The position numbers and the translations under genes are program-made. A stretch of DNA of 64,000 bases from Rathayibacter sp. VKM Ac-2760. GTDB taxonomy: Bacteria; Actinomycetota; Actinomycetes; Actinomycetales; Microbacteriaceae. The notes under the pieces were generated by a model, which had not been told where the DNA came from, searched no databases, and was given only the letters and a program-made list of their open reading frames with translations. Positions within the stretch are counted from its first letter, which is position 1, and each line of letters starts with the position of its first letter. The DNA is taken from contig NZ_CP047174.1 in assembly GCF_009834185.1 (NCBI RefSeq), positions 124,001-188,000 of the forward strand, in the 5' to 3' direction. Positions 43,186 through 51,421 of the stretch are shown piece by piece.

Positions 43186-44496
43186 TCAGTACGCGACGAC
43201 CGGATAGGGTCGCGATCTCGACCCGAGGTATCCCTCGCCGGCGAACGTCGCGATCAGCACATGGGCGCCGCGCTTCAGCGCCGGGATGGTGACGGTCACC
43301 TTCCCCTTCGCGTCGGCCGTCACGTTCGCCGTGGCCACCACTCGACCCTTGTCCGTGACAGTGATCGTCCCGGTCGGTGCGGTGCCGTCGTCCGCGGAGA
43401 CGGCGACCTCGTAGTCCACCGACGTACCGGCCCTCACGAGTCGACGGTCGACGCTACCCGTCACCGTCGTCTTCGTCGGTGACGCGATGGACCCCACTGC
43501 GCTGGTCTTACCGGAGTTGTCGGTGGCTCGGTACTCGACGACCGTCCTGGAGCCGGTCACCTTGATCGGACCGGTGTAGCTCTGCCATGCGGAGGGCGCA
43601 GCGCCGACCTTCTTGACGGTGCGGTACTCGATCGTCGCGACGCCGGAGTAGTCGTCGGTCGCGGTCAGGGTGAGCCTCTTGCCCTGGAACCCGGGGGTGA
43701 CGACCGGAGCTGCACCCTCGTTGACGACGACGCGGACGCGATCCAGGTTCAGAACCCGGGCGTTCGGGTCCGAGACGTCGCCTTCGCGATCGGCGGAGAC
43801 GCGAGCGCCGGCGAAGACCGTGCCGACGGTCGTGTAGGTGTGCGTCGCACTGGTCGCGATTTCGTTGGCGGGCTCTGCGACGGGAGCGTCGTCGAAGGTT
43901 CCGGTGCCGAGGTAGTCGAACGAGGTCGTCGCGATCGCGCCGAGTCCATCGGGAGCGTCCGCGGTGAGATCCAGGCGCACGGTCTGTCCGGTCTCGACCT
44001 CGGCACGGTCTGCACCGTCGATCGTCAGGACTGCGGTGGGCTGAACCCCGCCACGGGTCTCGGCGTCGGAGCCGACGATGACCTGCGCGTCCTCGATCTC
44101 GTACCGGGTGGACGGCGGGGCAGGAGTCTCGCCCTCCGCCCAGCCGGCGACGTCGCGGAGAGCCTGCTCGACCATGCCGAAGTAGGGGACGAGGCCGGCC
44201 GGATCGGAGGCGACGAGTCCCTCCTGGTGGTTCGCGCGATCGTAGAGGTACAGCCTGTAGGAGTCGTCTGCGGCGGCGCCGAGGCTGTCCTGGACGCGGT
44301 GCTGGTACCAGACGGCGTTCAGTGGCGGAGCGTCGACGTCGTAGAGGTTCTGCACGACGATGACCTTCCCGTTGATCGACCCGTCGAGCGCGGTGTTCCC
44401 CGCGGCCGAGATGATAGTCGGGGGCTCGGGCACTGCTCTCTGCGGGTAGAGCGGCGTGCCATCGCTGGAGAGCCCTATTGCGCAAACAACGCTCAC
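43186..44496 (-). pseudogene. 5'-deleted tannase-like alpha/beta hydrolase with Ig-like C-terminus
   Basis: This frame encodes only the C-terminal part of a relative of the hydrolase at 9263-11296. The shared region starts near PLYPQRAVPEPPTII and runs through GKVIVVQNLYDVDAPPLNAV, ARRAIN-type hydrolase end segments and GGVQPTAVLTIDGA. The Ser-nucleophile half is absent. Beyond the relative's end it carries extra Ig-like modules (TATDDYSGVATIEYRTVKK; SVDYEVAVSADDGTAPTGTI) typical of exported proteins, so the intact ancestor was probably secreted. The first 11 codons from GTG 44496 are unrelated and contain a TTGCGCAA palindrome. An internal deletion that joined the promoter to the 3' half explains this best. 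Probably not functional as a hydrolase. Confidence 0.7.
44478..44485. promoter_or_regulatory. LacI operator candidate TTGCGCAA (copy 3)
   Basis: The same palindrome as at 39168 and 40385, just upstream of where homology to the intact hydrolase begins. It suggests that the deleted gene belonged to the LacI regulon. Confidence 0.45.
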
Positions 44497-44516
44497 GCTG
44501 CCGTATGACTGATTAG

Positions 44517-44654
44517 GTGGAACAGGATGCAGCAGTGGCCCTCACCGGCCTCGTCTCCGAGCTCGCCACGGTAACCGTCGACACCCGCGCGACCATCGGC
44601 CGTTCCGAGCCGCGCCGCGAGGCACGGACGTCACGGGTGGAAGGTGATCTGTAA
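44517..44654 (+). CDS. Orphan 45-residue ORF at the cargo/backbone junction
   Basis: A GTG-initiated ORF directly after an in-frame TAG. It begins VEQDAAVALTGLVSELATVT and ends in a basic stretch. I do not recognise it, and it may be a fragment of a longer protein. It has no clear ribosome binding site. It lies between two truncated genes, which supports a remnant. Confidence 0.25.
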   Translation: MEQDAAVALTGLVSELATVTVDTRATIGRSEPRREARTSRVEGDL

Positions 44655-44721
44655 CCGAGCATTCGCGACCGGAATGCGCAGCTCCTGCCAGCTGGGGCGG
44701 GTGCCGCGCCCTCGGGAAGCG

Positions 44722-44919
44722 TCAGCGCAGGAGTTCTCTGACGACGAGCCCCGCGGCGACGGCCTGACCGGCGGCGTTGAGGTGCATCTGGTTGGACTCG
44801 GGGGTGCAGCCCGTGACCCACGGCAGACGGGACCACACGCCACGGCCGCGGCTTGCGGGCTCTGTGGCCCAACCGATCACGCCATACGCAGCCCATGGCC
44901 GACACGCACCTAGGGTCCC
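44722..44919 (-). pseudogene. 3' remnant of an SGNH/GDSL hydrolase
   Basis: A frame ending at 44722 encodes about 65 residues, including TGCTPESNQMHLNAAGQAV near the end. This is the block-V catalytic His region of SGNH/GDSL esterases (H-L-N-x-x-G-Q). An upstream stop at 44920-44922 cuts it off, and the blocks with the catalytic Ser, Gly and Asn are absent. It runs into the stop of the DUF4913 gene at 44910, so the recombination point between cargo and conjugation backbone probably lies at about 44.9 kb. Not in itself functional. Confidence 0.65.
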
Positions 44920-45539
44920 TTATCCGGATCGAACATGCCCGCGGGTGGTGGTCGATACGGCAGTGGCTCTCCTGGCAGGTTCTCGTCCGTAGCGCCCGTG
45001 AACGGTCCGTCGGTGGACAGCAGGGCGGCCATGTGTGGCTCGGCGTGATTGATCCACCAGGCGCTGATCCCGAGCCCGGCGTCGAGCCTGGACGCTTCCC
45101 AGCTGCGCCAGAGCGCTTCGATGCGCTGCACGGCCTCATCGACGGTCCACCAGTCGGCGCGCCAGCGCCCGGTGCCCTGACCCTTGGCGGAGACTCGCCG
45201 GCGGTAGGTGTAGCGCCAGTACTTCCGAAGCCACTCGTCAGCGGACCCGTAGACGAGGCTCGGGACGGAGTCCTCCTCGAACGAGCGCTGCACAGCCGCT
45301 TCGGCGCGGACCTGCATAAGCTCGATCCGCTCGGGCGTGAGCGCTCGTTCCAGTGCCTCCTTCGTCATCCCGGCGATGATCCCGGTGATGACGTCCGCGA
45401 CTTCTCTCGCGGCGATCGCGTCGACGTCGAACGCGCCGAGTAGCGACGCAGCCGCGGTGCCCCGGTCCCTGTCGACGGCGGCCGGAAGGCCCGCAGCCTC
45501 TTGTATGTCTCCGCCCGCGAGCGGATCGTCGTCAGTCAC
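44910..45539 (-). CDS. DUF4913 family protein of the conjugation operon
   Basis: A 209-residue soluble protein. The C-terminal half shows the DUF4913 pattern: aromatic-rich YGSADEWLRKYWRYTYRRR, then WWTVDEAVQRIEALWRSWE and GISAWWINHAEPHMAALLST with DGPF. DUF4913 proteins occur in actinobacterial conjugative elements, usually next to the coupling protein, and their role is unknown. The GTG start overlaps the end of the coupling-protein gene by eight bases. It is the last gene of the operon. A coupling-protein adaptor or substrate-handling role is possible, with no direct evidence. Confidence 0.85.
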   Translation of the reverse strand: MTDDDPLAGGDIQEAAGLPAAVDRDRGTAAASLLGAFDVDAIAAREVADVITGIIAGMTKEALERALTPERIELMQVRAEAAVQRSFEEDSVPSLVYGSADEWLRKYWRYTYRRRVSAKGQGTGRWRADWWTVDEAVQRIEALWRSWEASRLDAGLGISAWWINHAEPHMAALLSTDGPFTGATDENLPGEPLPYRPPPAGMFDPDKGP

Positions 45540-47433
45540 GCTGCGCCCGCGTCCGCTTGGCGTCCTCGTTCTCCATCAGAGCCCGCATCGAAGCAGCGAG
45601 ATCGATCGCCAGAACCGGTTCGACGCTCGCCACGACAGGCTCGGCGCTGGTCACGACCGGCTGCGCGGCCATCGCTACGACAGGAGCCCGCTCGGCACCG
45701 CGTACTGGCGCGATCGCGGGGTCGTGAGCGGCGATGGAGGCCTTGATCGCTGAGACCTTCTCCTTCGTGCCCTCGTACCAGGGCACGGTGCGCAGCAGCG
45801 CGGCTCGGGATCCGGTGGAGAGCATCACGGCGCGGCCGCGGGGCATCGCGCCCAGCTCGTCCACCGTCAGGATCCGCTCGCGCTTCAAAGCGGTCGACGT
45901 CGAGCGGACGCCCTTGTTGTAGCTGGCGGAGGTCGTCTCGCGGTCGTAGTCCCCGACGAGCTCGGAGACGTTCTGGAGGAAGTCGTTCTCCTTCACGCTG
46001 CCGAGGTAGAGGAACGCGTTCGACGCGCTCCACAGCTTCAACATGCCCTCCTTGCCGAACACCGCGACGCCCTGCGACCAGGACTGGAACACCGACATGA
46101 TCGGGATGCCGCGGGAGCCGAAGTGCGAGTACAGGTCGGGGAGGTCTCGCCACCGGCACACGTTCGCGGCCTCATCGAGGATCCCCACCAGCGGCGTGCG
46201 CAGCCGGCCGCCGGGTGAGATGTCGGCGAGGTCGGTCGCCGCCTCGAGAGTGGCGGCGGTGAGTGCGGTGACGAGGGGGCCGGCGGTGCCGGCGCCCTCC
46301 TTGGAAAGGGAGTAGAGGGTGCCGGAGCCGCGGACGAACGTCGCCGCGTCGAACTGCGGCCGCGGGTCCGCGGTGCCGCGGGGGTTCACCCAGTCCGCGA
46401 CCTGCGTGTTCTTCAAGCACGCCGCCATCTCCTGAGCGGTCGAGTAGACCGAGCCGCGCAGCTTCTCGGTGGACTGGATGATCCCGAGCACCGCGTCGCC
46501 GGTCATCGGGTATCCGCCGGAGCGCAGCAGTCGCACCGGCTCCTCATTGGTGACGTCGGTGAGCCACGCGAACACCTGGCTGATCGGCTTCTGCCCGACC
46601 GCTGCGGCGAGCAGCATGCCGGCGAGGAGGTTCTGTCCGGCGCCGTCGAAGAAGGCGTCCGTCTTCGCGTCCGTCGCCCGAGATCCCGAGGCGAAGTACT
46701 GCGCGAGCTTCGCGGCGCGCACGTCGTCGGTGACGTAGGACAGCGGATTCCACCACCACGTCGCGTCCTCGCGGGCGACGCGCTGCGGGTCGAACACCCA
46801 CACAGGCCCGTCCTTCTCGCGGACGTCGCGGGTCGCGTCGAGCACGTCGCGCTTGTTCGAGGTCGTGACGACCGCGCCCGGGGCGGCGATGATCGCCGGG
46901 ATGACCAGCGACGTCGACTTCCCGACGCGGGGGCCGGCGACGACCGTGATCATGTCCTCGAACGAGGCGTAGAGCATCTTCCCCGTCGACACGAGCCGCC
47001 CCACGGGCACGCCGGGTGAGCCCTCGACACCCAGGCGCTTGGACTTCTTCATCGCCTCCTTGCTCAGCATCGGCGCCAGGTCCCGTTCGGTCGCCATGTA
47101 GCGGGCAGCCCGGTCGACGTTCGCGCGGCCCTTGCGACCGAGGGCCTTCATCCAGAGGAACCACAGCGCGACGAGCACGATGATGCCGCCGGCGGCCGCG
47201 GCGATCATCGTCGCGGACGAGGACCAGGTGACCGTGCCGCGGGCAAGCCCCGACAGGATTTCGAACGGATCGGAGGTTAGGCCCTCGTTCACGCCGTCGA
47301 GCTTGGATCCGGCCGCGACGGAGACCCAGACGATGCCGACGATGGCGATCGCGGTCACGGCGGCGCCGAGCATCAGGCCGTCGTTGTTGGCTTTGCCGGG
47401 CTCGCGGCGGCGGTTGTTGGCGGTGGCGCTCAT
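45532..47433 (-). CDS. Type IV coupling protein, VirD4/TraD/TraG family
   Basis: A 633-residue ATPase that would link the DNA substrate to the secretion channel. Two hydrophobic segments lie near the N-terminus (LMLGAAVTAIAIVGIVWVSV; MIAAAAGGIIVLVALWFLWM). Walker A is AGPRVGKSTS with Lys172, Walker B is VGILDEAANVC, and a TraM-recognition-type C-terminal part includes SRGIPIMSVFQSWSQG. ATG 47433 overlaps the stop of the small gene upstream by ATGA. The tail after residue 570 is Ala/Val-rich and low in complexity. In a canonical system it would dock a relaxase, which this window lacks. Confidence 0.92.
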   Translation of the reverse strand: MSATANNRRREPGKANNDGLMLGAAVTAIAIVGIVWVSVAAGSKLDGVNEGLTSDPFEILSGLARGTVTWSSSATMIAAAAGGIIVLVALWFLWMKALGRKGRANVDRAARYMATERDLAPMLSKEAMKKSKRLGVEGSPGVPVGRLVSTGKMLYASFEDMITVVAGPRVGKSTSLVIPAIIAAPGAVVTTSNKRDVLDATRDVREKDGPVWVFDPQRVAREDATWWWNPLSYVTDDVRAAKLAQYFASGSRATDAKTDAFFDGAGQNLLAGMLLAAAVGQKPISQVFAWLTDVTNEEPVRLLRSGGYPMTGDAVLGIIQSTEKLRGSVYSTAQEMAACLKNTQVADWVNPRGTADPRPQFDAATFVRGSGTLYSLSKEGAGTAGPLVTALTAATLEAATDLADISPGGRLRTPLVGILDEAANVCRWRDLPDLYSHFGSRGIPIMSVFQSWSQGVAVFGKEGMLKLWSASNAFLYLGSVKENDFLQNVSELVGDYDRETTSASYNKGVRSTSTALKRERILTVDELGAMPRGRAVMLSTGSRAALLRTVPWYEGTKEKVSAIKASIAAHDPAIAPVRGAERAPVVAMAAQPVVTSAEPVVASVEPVLAIDLAASMRALMENEDAKRTRAQRD

Positions 47434-47642
47434 GCGGACTCCTCCGTGTAGATCGGGCCGGTCCACTGCGGGGTGCAGTCATCGGCGGGCGCTTGGTGCG
47501 AGGTCCCCCAGGAGAGGACCGCGAGGCCCCGCTCCACGAAGGAGACGGGAAGATCCGTCGTGTGGAAGCCGTGCTCCCCCGGAGCAGATCGCTGGCAGTT
47601 CCAGCGGTAGCCCTCGAACGCGACCGTCGACGCACAGCTCAC
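47430..47642 (-). CDS. Small conserved-position protein of the conjugation operon
   Basis: A 70-residue protein starting at GTG 47642, which overlaps the stop of the previous gene, and ending in an ATGA overlap with the coupling-protein gene. It reads SCASTVAFEGYRWNCQRSAP and further on ADDCTPQWTGPIYTEES. The Cys residues could pair if it is exported, but no signal sequence is visible. Function not recognised. The tight overlaps on both sides are the main evidence that it is real. Confidence 0.6.
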   Translation of the reverse strand: MSCASTVAFEGYRWNCQRSAPGEHGFHTTDLPVSFVERGLAVLSWGTSHQAPADDCTPQWTGPIYTEESA

Positions 47643-47830
47643 GCGATCACCCGGTCCCACTGGTCCCACGCGACGAAGCCGGCCAGGAGCCCGAAGCCGC
47701 CCCAGCAGATCGTGAGCAGGAACCGGTCTCGGTCCGCGGACCGCTGGCGGGCGCGGATCGCGCTGACGATCGAGGCGCCAGCGGCGCCGGCCGCGACGCA
47801 CGTTGCGCCGAGGGCGACGAGGACGCTCAC
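47639..47830 (-). CDS. Small membrane protein of the conjugation operon
   Basis: A 63-residue protein with two hydrophobic stretches (LVALGATCVAAGAAGASIVS and FLLTICWGGFGLLAGFVAW) around a basic loop RARQRSADRDR, so probably a hairpin in the membrane. The start overlaps the end of the VirB4-like gene by four bases. It may be a small accessory subunit of the secretion complex (inference from position). Confidence 0.65.
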   Translation of the reverse strand: MSVLVALGATCVAAGAAGASIVSAIRARQRSADRDRFLLTICWGGFGLLAGFVAWDQWDRVIA

Positions 47831-49803
47831 GGCAGGATCTCCACCACGACCGGATCGGTCGCCAGCGGCTCGTTCGCGCGTCCGGCGCGGGAGGCGGTGT
47901 GCCAGAGCTTGTTGGTGTCATTAACGTCCAGCTCAGCGGCGGTCAGCTGCACCCGGATCGGGATGCCGGGCCGGCCGCCCACCTTGATCAGAAACCGTCC
48001 TCGCCCGGGAGGCTCGGACTCGTGTCCCGATACCGGGTCCCAGGCGGGCGGGTCCTGCCAGCTCGTGAGCATCGACTGTTCCGCGTTCGACAGCGGCACG
48101 GCCGACGTGAGCAGCGGCATCTCAGCGCCCGGGAGGCCGCCGCAGATGACCATGCCGGAGCGTTCCACGAAGCCCTTGGCCTTCATCTGGTCCTCCTGCG
48201 ATGCGAGCGCGAGCAGGTCACTCATCGTGTGGCTGATCATCGCCAGGCCCACGCCGCGGGCACGATTCAGGCGGGTGAGGGCGTCGACGCGATCGACCAT
48301 GCCCTTTCCCGCGCGCAGCGCCCGCCACAGCTCATCGAGGATCACGAAGTAGTGCCGGCGGGGCTCCAGCCCGGCTTCTGCGAGGGCGGAGGCGACGTTG
48401 ACGGTCCCGAACCCGGCGGACCAGCAGGCGAGAAGGATGCTGGCCTGCAGATCGCCTTCGGAGTCATCGATGGAGGACACGTCGTAGACCACGGGCCGGT
48501 CCCGCCGCATCGGGGTGGTGGTCTGGCGGGAGAAGATCTCGCCCAGCCGGCCGCCAGTGGTGAGGCCGATGAGGGAGGCTTCGAGGTTTTCGGTGATCGC
48601 CTTGTATCGGGTGAGGTCGCCGCGGTCGAGGGCGACCTGGCGGATCTCGTCCGGTGCGGCCTGGATGACGGCGAGGAGGTCCGCGAGGACGGGGATGCCC
48701 TCATGGGTCTCGTCCAGGTACTTCAGCGCCCGGTCGATGATCGTCTCCTCCCGGTCGCTCGGAGGCTCGGAGCGCAGGATCGTCAGCAGCGCAGCGATCA
48801 TGGTGTGCCGGCGGCCGTGAGCATCCGCGAGCACCTGCGATGCGAGGCGCTGGGACTTCACGGCGTGCTTGCGCTCCTCCGTCGAGTTCTCGCCGTGAGC
48901 GTCCAGCTCGGCAGCCCTCTCGAGAGCCGCGTCCGCGTCGGCGCGCAGACGCGCTGCGGCGGTGGTGGCCTCGCCGGGGTCGAGGATGTTGAGGTAGCCG
49001 CGGCCTCGGCCAAGAGTGACGACCTGCCCGTCCATCGCGCGGATGAGGTCCACGTAGTCCGGCTTCAAGTCCCCGAGGACCAGCGGGAGGGTGCCGTATC
49101 CGGCGAGCCCGGTCGCCATGCGGCGGGTGAGCGAGGACTTCCCCAGGCCCGGCTTCCCGAGGACGAACATCGACGGGTTGGAGATGAGCTGCGCCCGCTG
49201 GAACCACGAGATCGGATCGCACAGCACCGACGCGCCCGTGGCGAGGTTCTTCCCCAGCGGCACGCCGATCATCGGTGTTCCGGTGCCGACCGAGAACGGG
49301 TACAGCCCGCACACCTGCACGGTCGTCGCACGGAACTCATCGGCGGGCTGGATCGAGACGGCCTGCCCGCCGCCGCGGCCCAGCCATCCCGTCGACGTCG
49401 GCCGCATCGTGCGCTTGGGGGCCGGCTCCTTCTCGATTCTCTGCTTCCCGCCCTGGTGCGGGATCGCCCGCTTCGTCCGCGACCGCTTCGAAAGCTTGTC
49501 GCGGGCGAGCGGCGAGGCCGCAGCGCGAGCCGCGGCGGCGTCCTCCTCCGCCTTGCGGACGTGGCGGGATCGGGCGCGAGCGTCCGTCGACGTCGCCGCG
49601 GTCTGCTCCGTCGAGGGAGCACCGACCGCGCCCGTGGGCACCGCTTCCTCGAAGACGTCGACGCAGGCCTCCACTCGGGCCCGGTCAGCGCTCTGCTCGC
49701 TGTCGAGGGCGCCGGCGGGCAACTCGTCGTTTTGGACAGCAGCGATCGCGTCGGCGGGCTCGGTGTCGCGGTGGCGGGAGAAGAGCTTGGTGGTGATGCT
49801 CAC
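47827..49803 (-). CDS. VirB4/TraC-like conjugation ATPase
   Basis: A 658-residue ATPase that would energise the type IV channel. Walker A is VLGKPGLGKSSLTRR with Lys222. A Walker B-like YFVILDELWRALRAG and the GVGLAMISHTMSDLLAL segment follow in VirB4 order. The N-terminal 130 residues are low-complexity, and the usual VirB4 N-terminal domain is missing. That domain may be supplied by the separate SCO6880 protein encoded just upstream, a common actinobacterial arrangement. A hairpin (49851-49882) lies in the 97-base gap before it. Confidence 0.9.
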   Translation of the reverse strand: MSITTKLFSRHRDTEPADAIAAVQNDELPAGALDSEQSADRARVEACVDVFEEAVPTGAVGAPSTEQTAATSTDARARSRHVRKAEEDAAAARAAASPLARDKLSKRSRTKRAIPHQGGKQRIEKEPAPKRTMRPTSTGWLGRGGGQAVSIQPADEFRATTVQVCGLYPFSVGTGTPMIGVPLGKNLATGASVLCDPISWFQRAQLISNPSMFVLGKPGLGKSSLTRRMATGLAGYGTLPLVLGDLKPDYVDLIRAMDGQVVTLGRGRGYLNILDPGEATTAAARLRADADAALERAAELDAHGENSTEERKHAVKSQRLASQVLADAHGRRHTMIAALLTILRSEPPSDREETIIDRALKYLDETHEGIPVLADLLAVIQAAPDEIRQVALDRGDLTRYKAITENLEASLIGLTTGGRLGEIFSRQTTTPMRRDRPVVYDVSSIDDSEGDLQASILLACWSAGFGTVNVASALAEAGLEPRRHYFVILDELWRALRAGKGMVDRVDALTRLNRARGVGLAMISHTMSDLLALASQEDQMKAKGFVERSGMVICGGLPGAEMPLLTSAVPLSNAEQSMLTSWQDPPAWDPVSGHESEPPGRGRFLIKVGGRPGIPIRVQLTAAELDVNDTNKLWHTASRAGRANEPLATDPVVVEILP

Positions 49804-49850
49804 TGTGAACCTCCGGCAGTGATCGATGCGGGGAGAAGGGGCTTAACCGG

Positions 49851-49882
49851 GGACGGCACCGGACACTCGTCGAGTGCCGTCC
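49851..49882 (-). other. Hairpin inside the conjugation operon
   Basis: GGACGGCAC and its exact complement flank a 14-base loop whose ends can also pair (CACTCG/CGAGTG). It sits in the only sizeable gap within the ATPase half of the operon and could act as an attenuator or RNA-processing site. Confidence 0.4.
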
Positions 49883-49900
49883 TGCGGTCGCTCGTCACGG

Positions 49901-51418
49901 TCACAGGGCTTCCCGGACCTCGTTGGGGATGCGCAGGTGCCGCGGGAGGATCAGGCCGAGCGGGAGCGCGGCGGCGAAGGCGGAGTCCTGCGACCCGAAC
50001 GCCGGCCGCATCCGCAGTCGGGCGGCCGAGGTGAGGGAGTCGATCGCGGCGCGCGCTTCGGGCTCCTGCGTGCGTTGCATCGTCGTCGCGGTGACGATCA
50101 GGCCGAAGTTCATCAGCCCGGCGCCGGAGGCTTCCTCCGCGGCTGTCGCCTGCGCCGAGCGGGTCGAGAGCGTCGAGCGGGCGGTCGGCTTGGTTGACGC
50201 GGAGGAGTTGAACTGGGCGGCGTTGAGGTCCGCCTCCACCAGTGCGGCAGCGCGGGCGGGGTCGATGGGGCGGTAGAGCAGGGTGACGCGCTTGCGGGCG
50301 ATGTCGCGGTGCGGGGCGAGCAGGCGGGCGAGGATCCCGGCCTGCACGACGCCGCGAGGCGGGGCGGTCATCGTCCACGACGTCGACACGGCACCGTCGT
50401 GTCGGTAGGAGTCCCAGTGCGCTTCGGCCGCGGCGGGGCCGACGTCGGTCCAGGACAGGTCGGCCGTCTCGCCCGCTGCGCGGGCCTGGTCGATCAGGAC
50501 TGCCGCGTCGGGGTCGTAGGCGGTGCGGATGACTTCGCACAGCTCCTGCGCGTTGAGGGGCCGGGCAGCGCCGGCGCCGGTCGCTGCGAGGGAGGAGGTC
50601 AGGCCGGGGATGCGAGCGGAGAGGTCGGAGGCGACCTCCTTCGCGTTGCGGCGCTTCCCGCCGATGCGAGCCGTCGCCGTGAACGTCAAAGCGATGTAGG
50701 CGCGGATGGTCGCGGACCCGACCGGGTATGTCCCCACGACCTCCTGGAGCATCGCTCGAGCGAACAGCGGAGCGTCCGGGTCCATCGATCCCTCGACCTC
50801 ACCGCGCAGGCGCGTGCCGGTGTCGGGGGCCGTCTCGACGGTGACGGAGGCGGCCTCGATGCCGGGCTCGTCTCCGAGGTTGGCGAGCCAGATGCCGTAC
50901 TCCGCGACCTGGTTGTTGATCTGCTCCTGATCCACCAGCGCGGCGCCGTCCGGCTCCGTCGCGAGGACGACCGTGAAGTGCCGAGTGGTCGGGGTGCTGA
51001 TCAGGGCGAAACGTCGGCCATGGGAGTCCTCATGCTCGGTGAGCTGGGACGCCGCGGCCAAGCCCGGCAGCTGGAAGGTGCCCCACTTGGCACGTCCGGT
51101 CGGACCGGAGCGGTAGATGTTCGCTCCCTTGCTCTTGGTGTGCCACCAGTTCACGCGGACCACCGTCCTTCCCAGGGCTGACTGCCCGTGCTTGTCCTTG
51201 ACCGAGACGGTCAGGAGGATGCCGCCGAAGATCCCGGCGACGAGGAGTGCGGGACCGAGGCCGGAGAACATGGACGCGATGATCGAGGCGACGATGCCCA
51301 CGAACATCACGAGTGTGGCGAGCTGCCCGAGCCCGCCGAGGCCGGCGGTCTGCGGCTTTCGCCAGTTGCCGTAGGTGCGTGCCTTGACCGGATCGGTCGC
51401 GGTAGCGGTGCTGGTCAT
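49901..51418 (-). CDS. SCO6880 family conjugation protein
   Basis: A 505-residue protein of the SCO6880 type, found in actinobacterial type IV systems between TrbL-like and VirB4-like genes. Two hydrophobic segments follow the N-terminus (LATLVMFVGIVASIIASMF and LGPALLVAGIFGGILLTV). The remainder is a soluble domain with no P-loop (RFALISTPTTRHFTVVLATE; VTLLYRPIDPARAAALVEAD). It resembles a VirB3/VirB4 N-terminal fusion lacking the motor. It probably anchors the ATPase to the membrane channel (inference). ATG 51418 is three bases downstream of the TrbL-like gene's stop. Confidence 0.85.
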   Translation of the reverse strand: MTSTATATDPVKARTYGNWRKPQTAGLGGLGQLATLVMFVGIVASIIASMFSGLGPALLVAGIFGGILLTVSVKDKHGQSALGRTVVRVNWWHTKSKGANIYRSGPTGRAKWGTFQLPGLAAASQLTEHEDSHGRRFALISTPTTRHFTVVLATEPDGAALVDQEQINNQVAEYGIWLANLGDEPGIEAASVTVETAPDTGTRLRGEVEGSMDPDAPLFARAMLQEVVGTYPVGSATIRAYIALTFTATARIGGKRRNAKEVASDLSARIPGLTSSLAATGAGAARPLNAQELCEVIRTAYDPDAAVLIDQARAAGETADLSWTDVGPAAAEAHWDSYRHDGAVSTSWTMTAPPRGVVQAGILARLLAPHRDIARKRVTLLYRPIDPARAAALVEADLNAAQFNSSASTKPTARSTLSTRSAQATAAEEASGAGLMNFGLIVTATTMQRTQEPEARAAIDSLTSAARLRMRPAFGSQDSAFAAALPLGLILPRHLRIPNEVREAL

Positions 51419-51421
51419 GGG

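Noticed and set aside
44513..45139. 208-codon minus-strand frame over the junction
   Set aside because: Arg/Ser/Pro-rich translation without motifs; it crosses the DUF4913 stop and the SGNH remnant, which are better explained in other frames.
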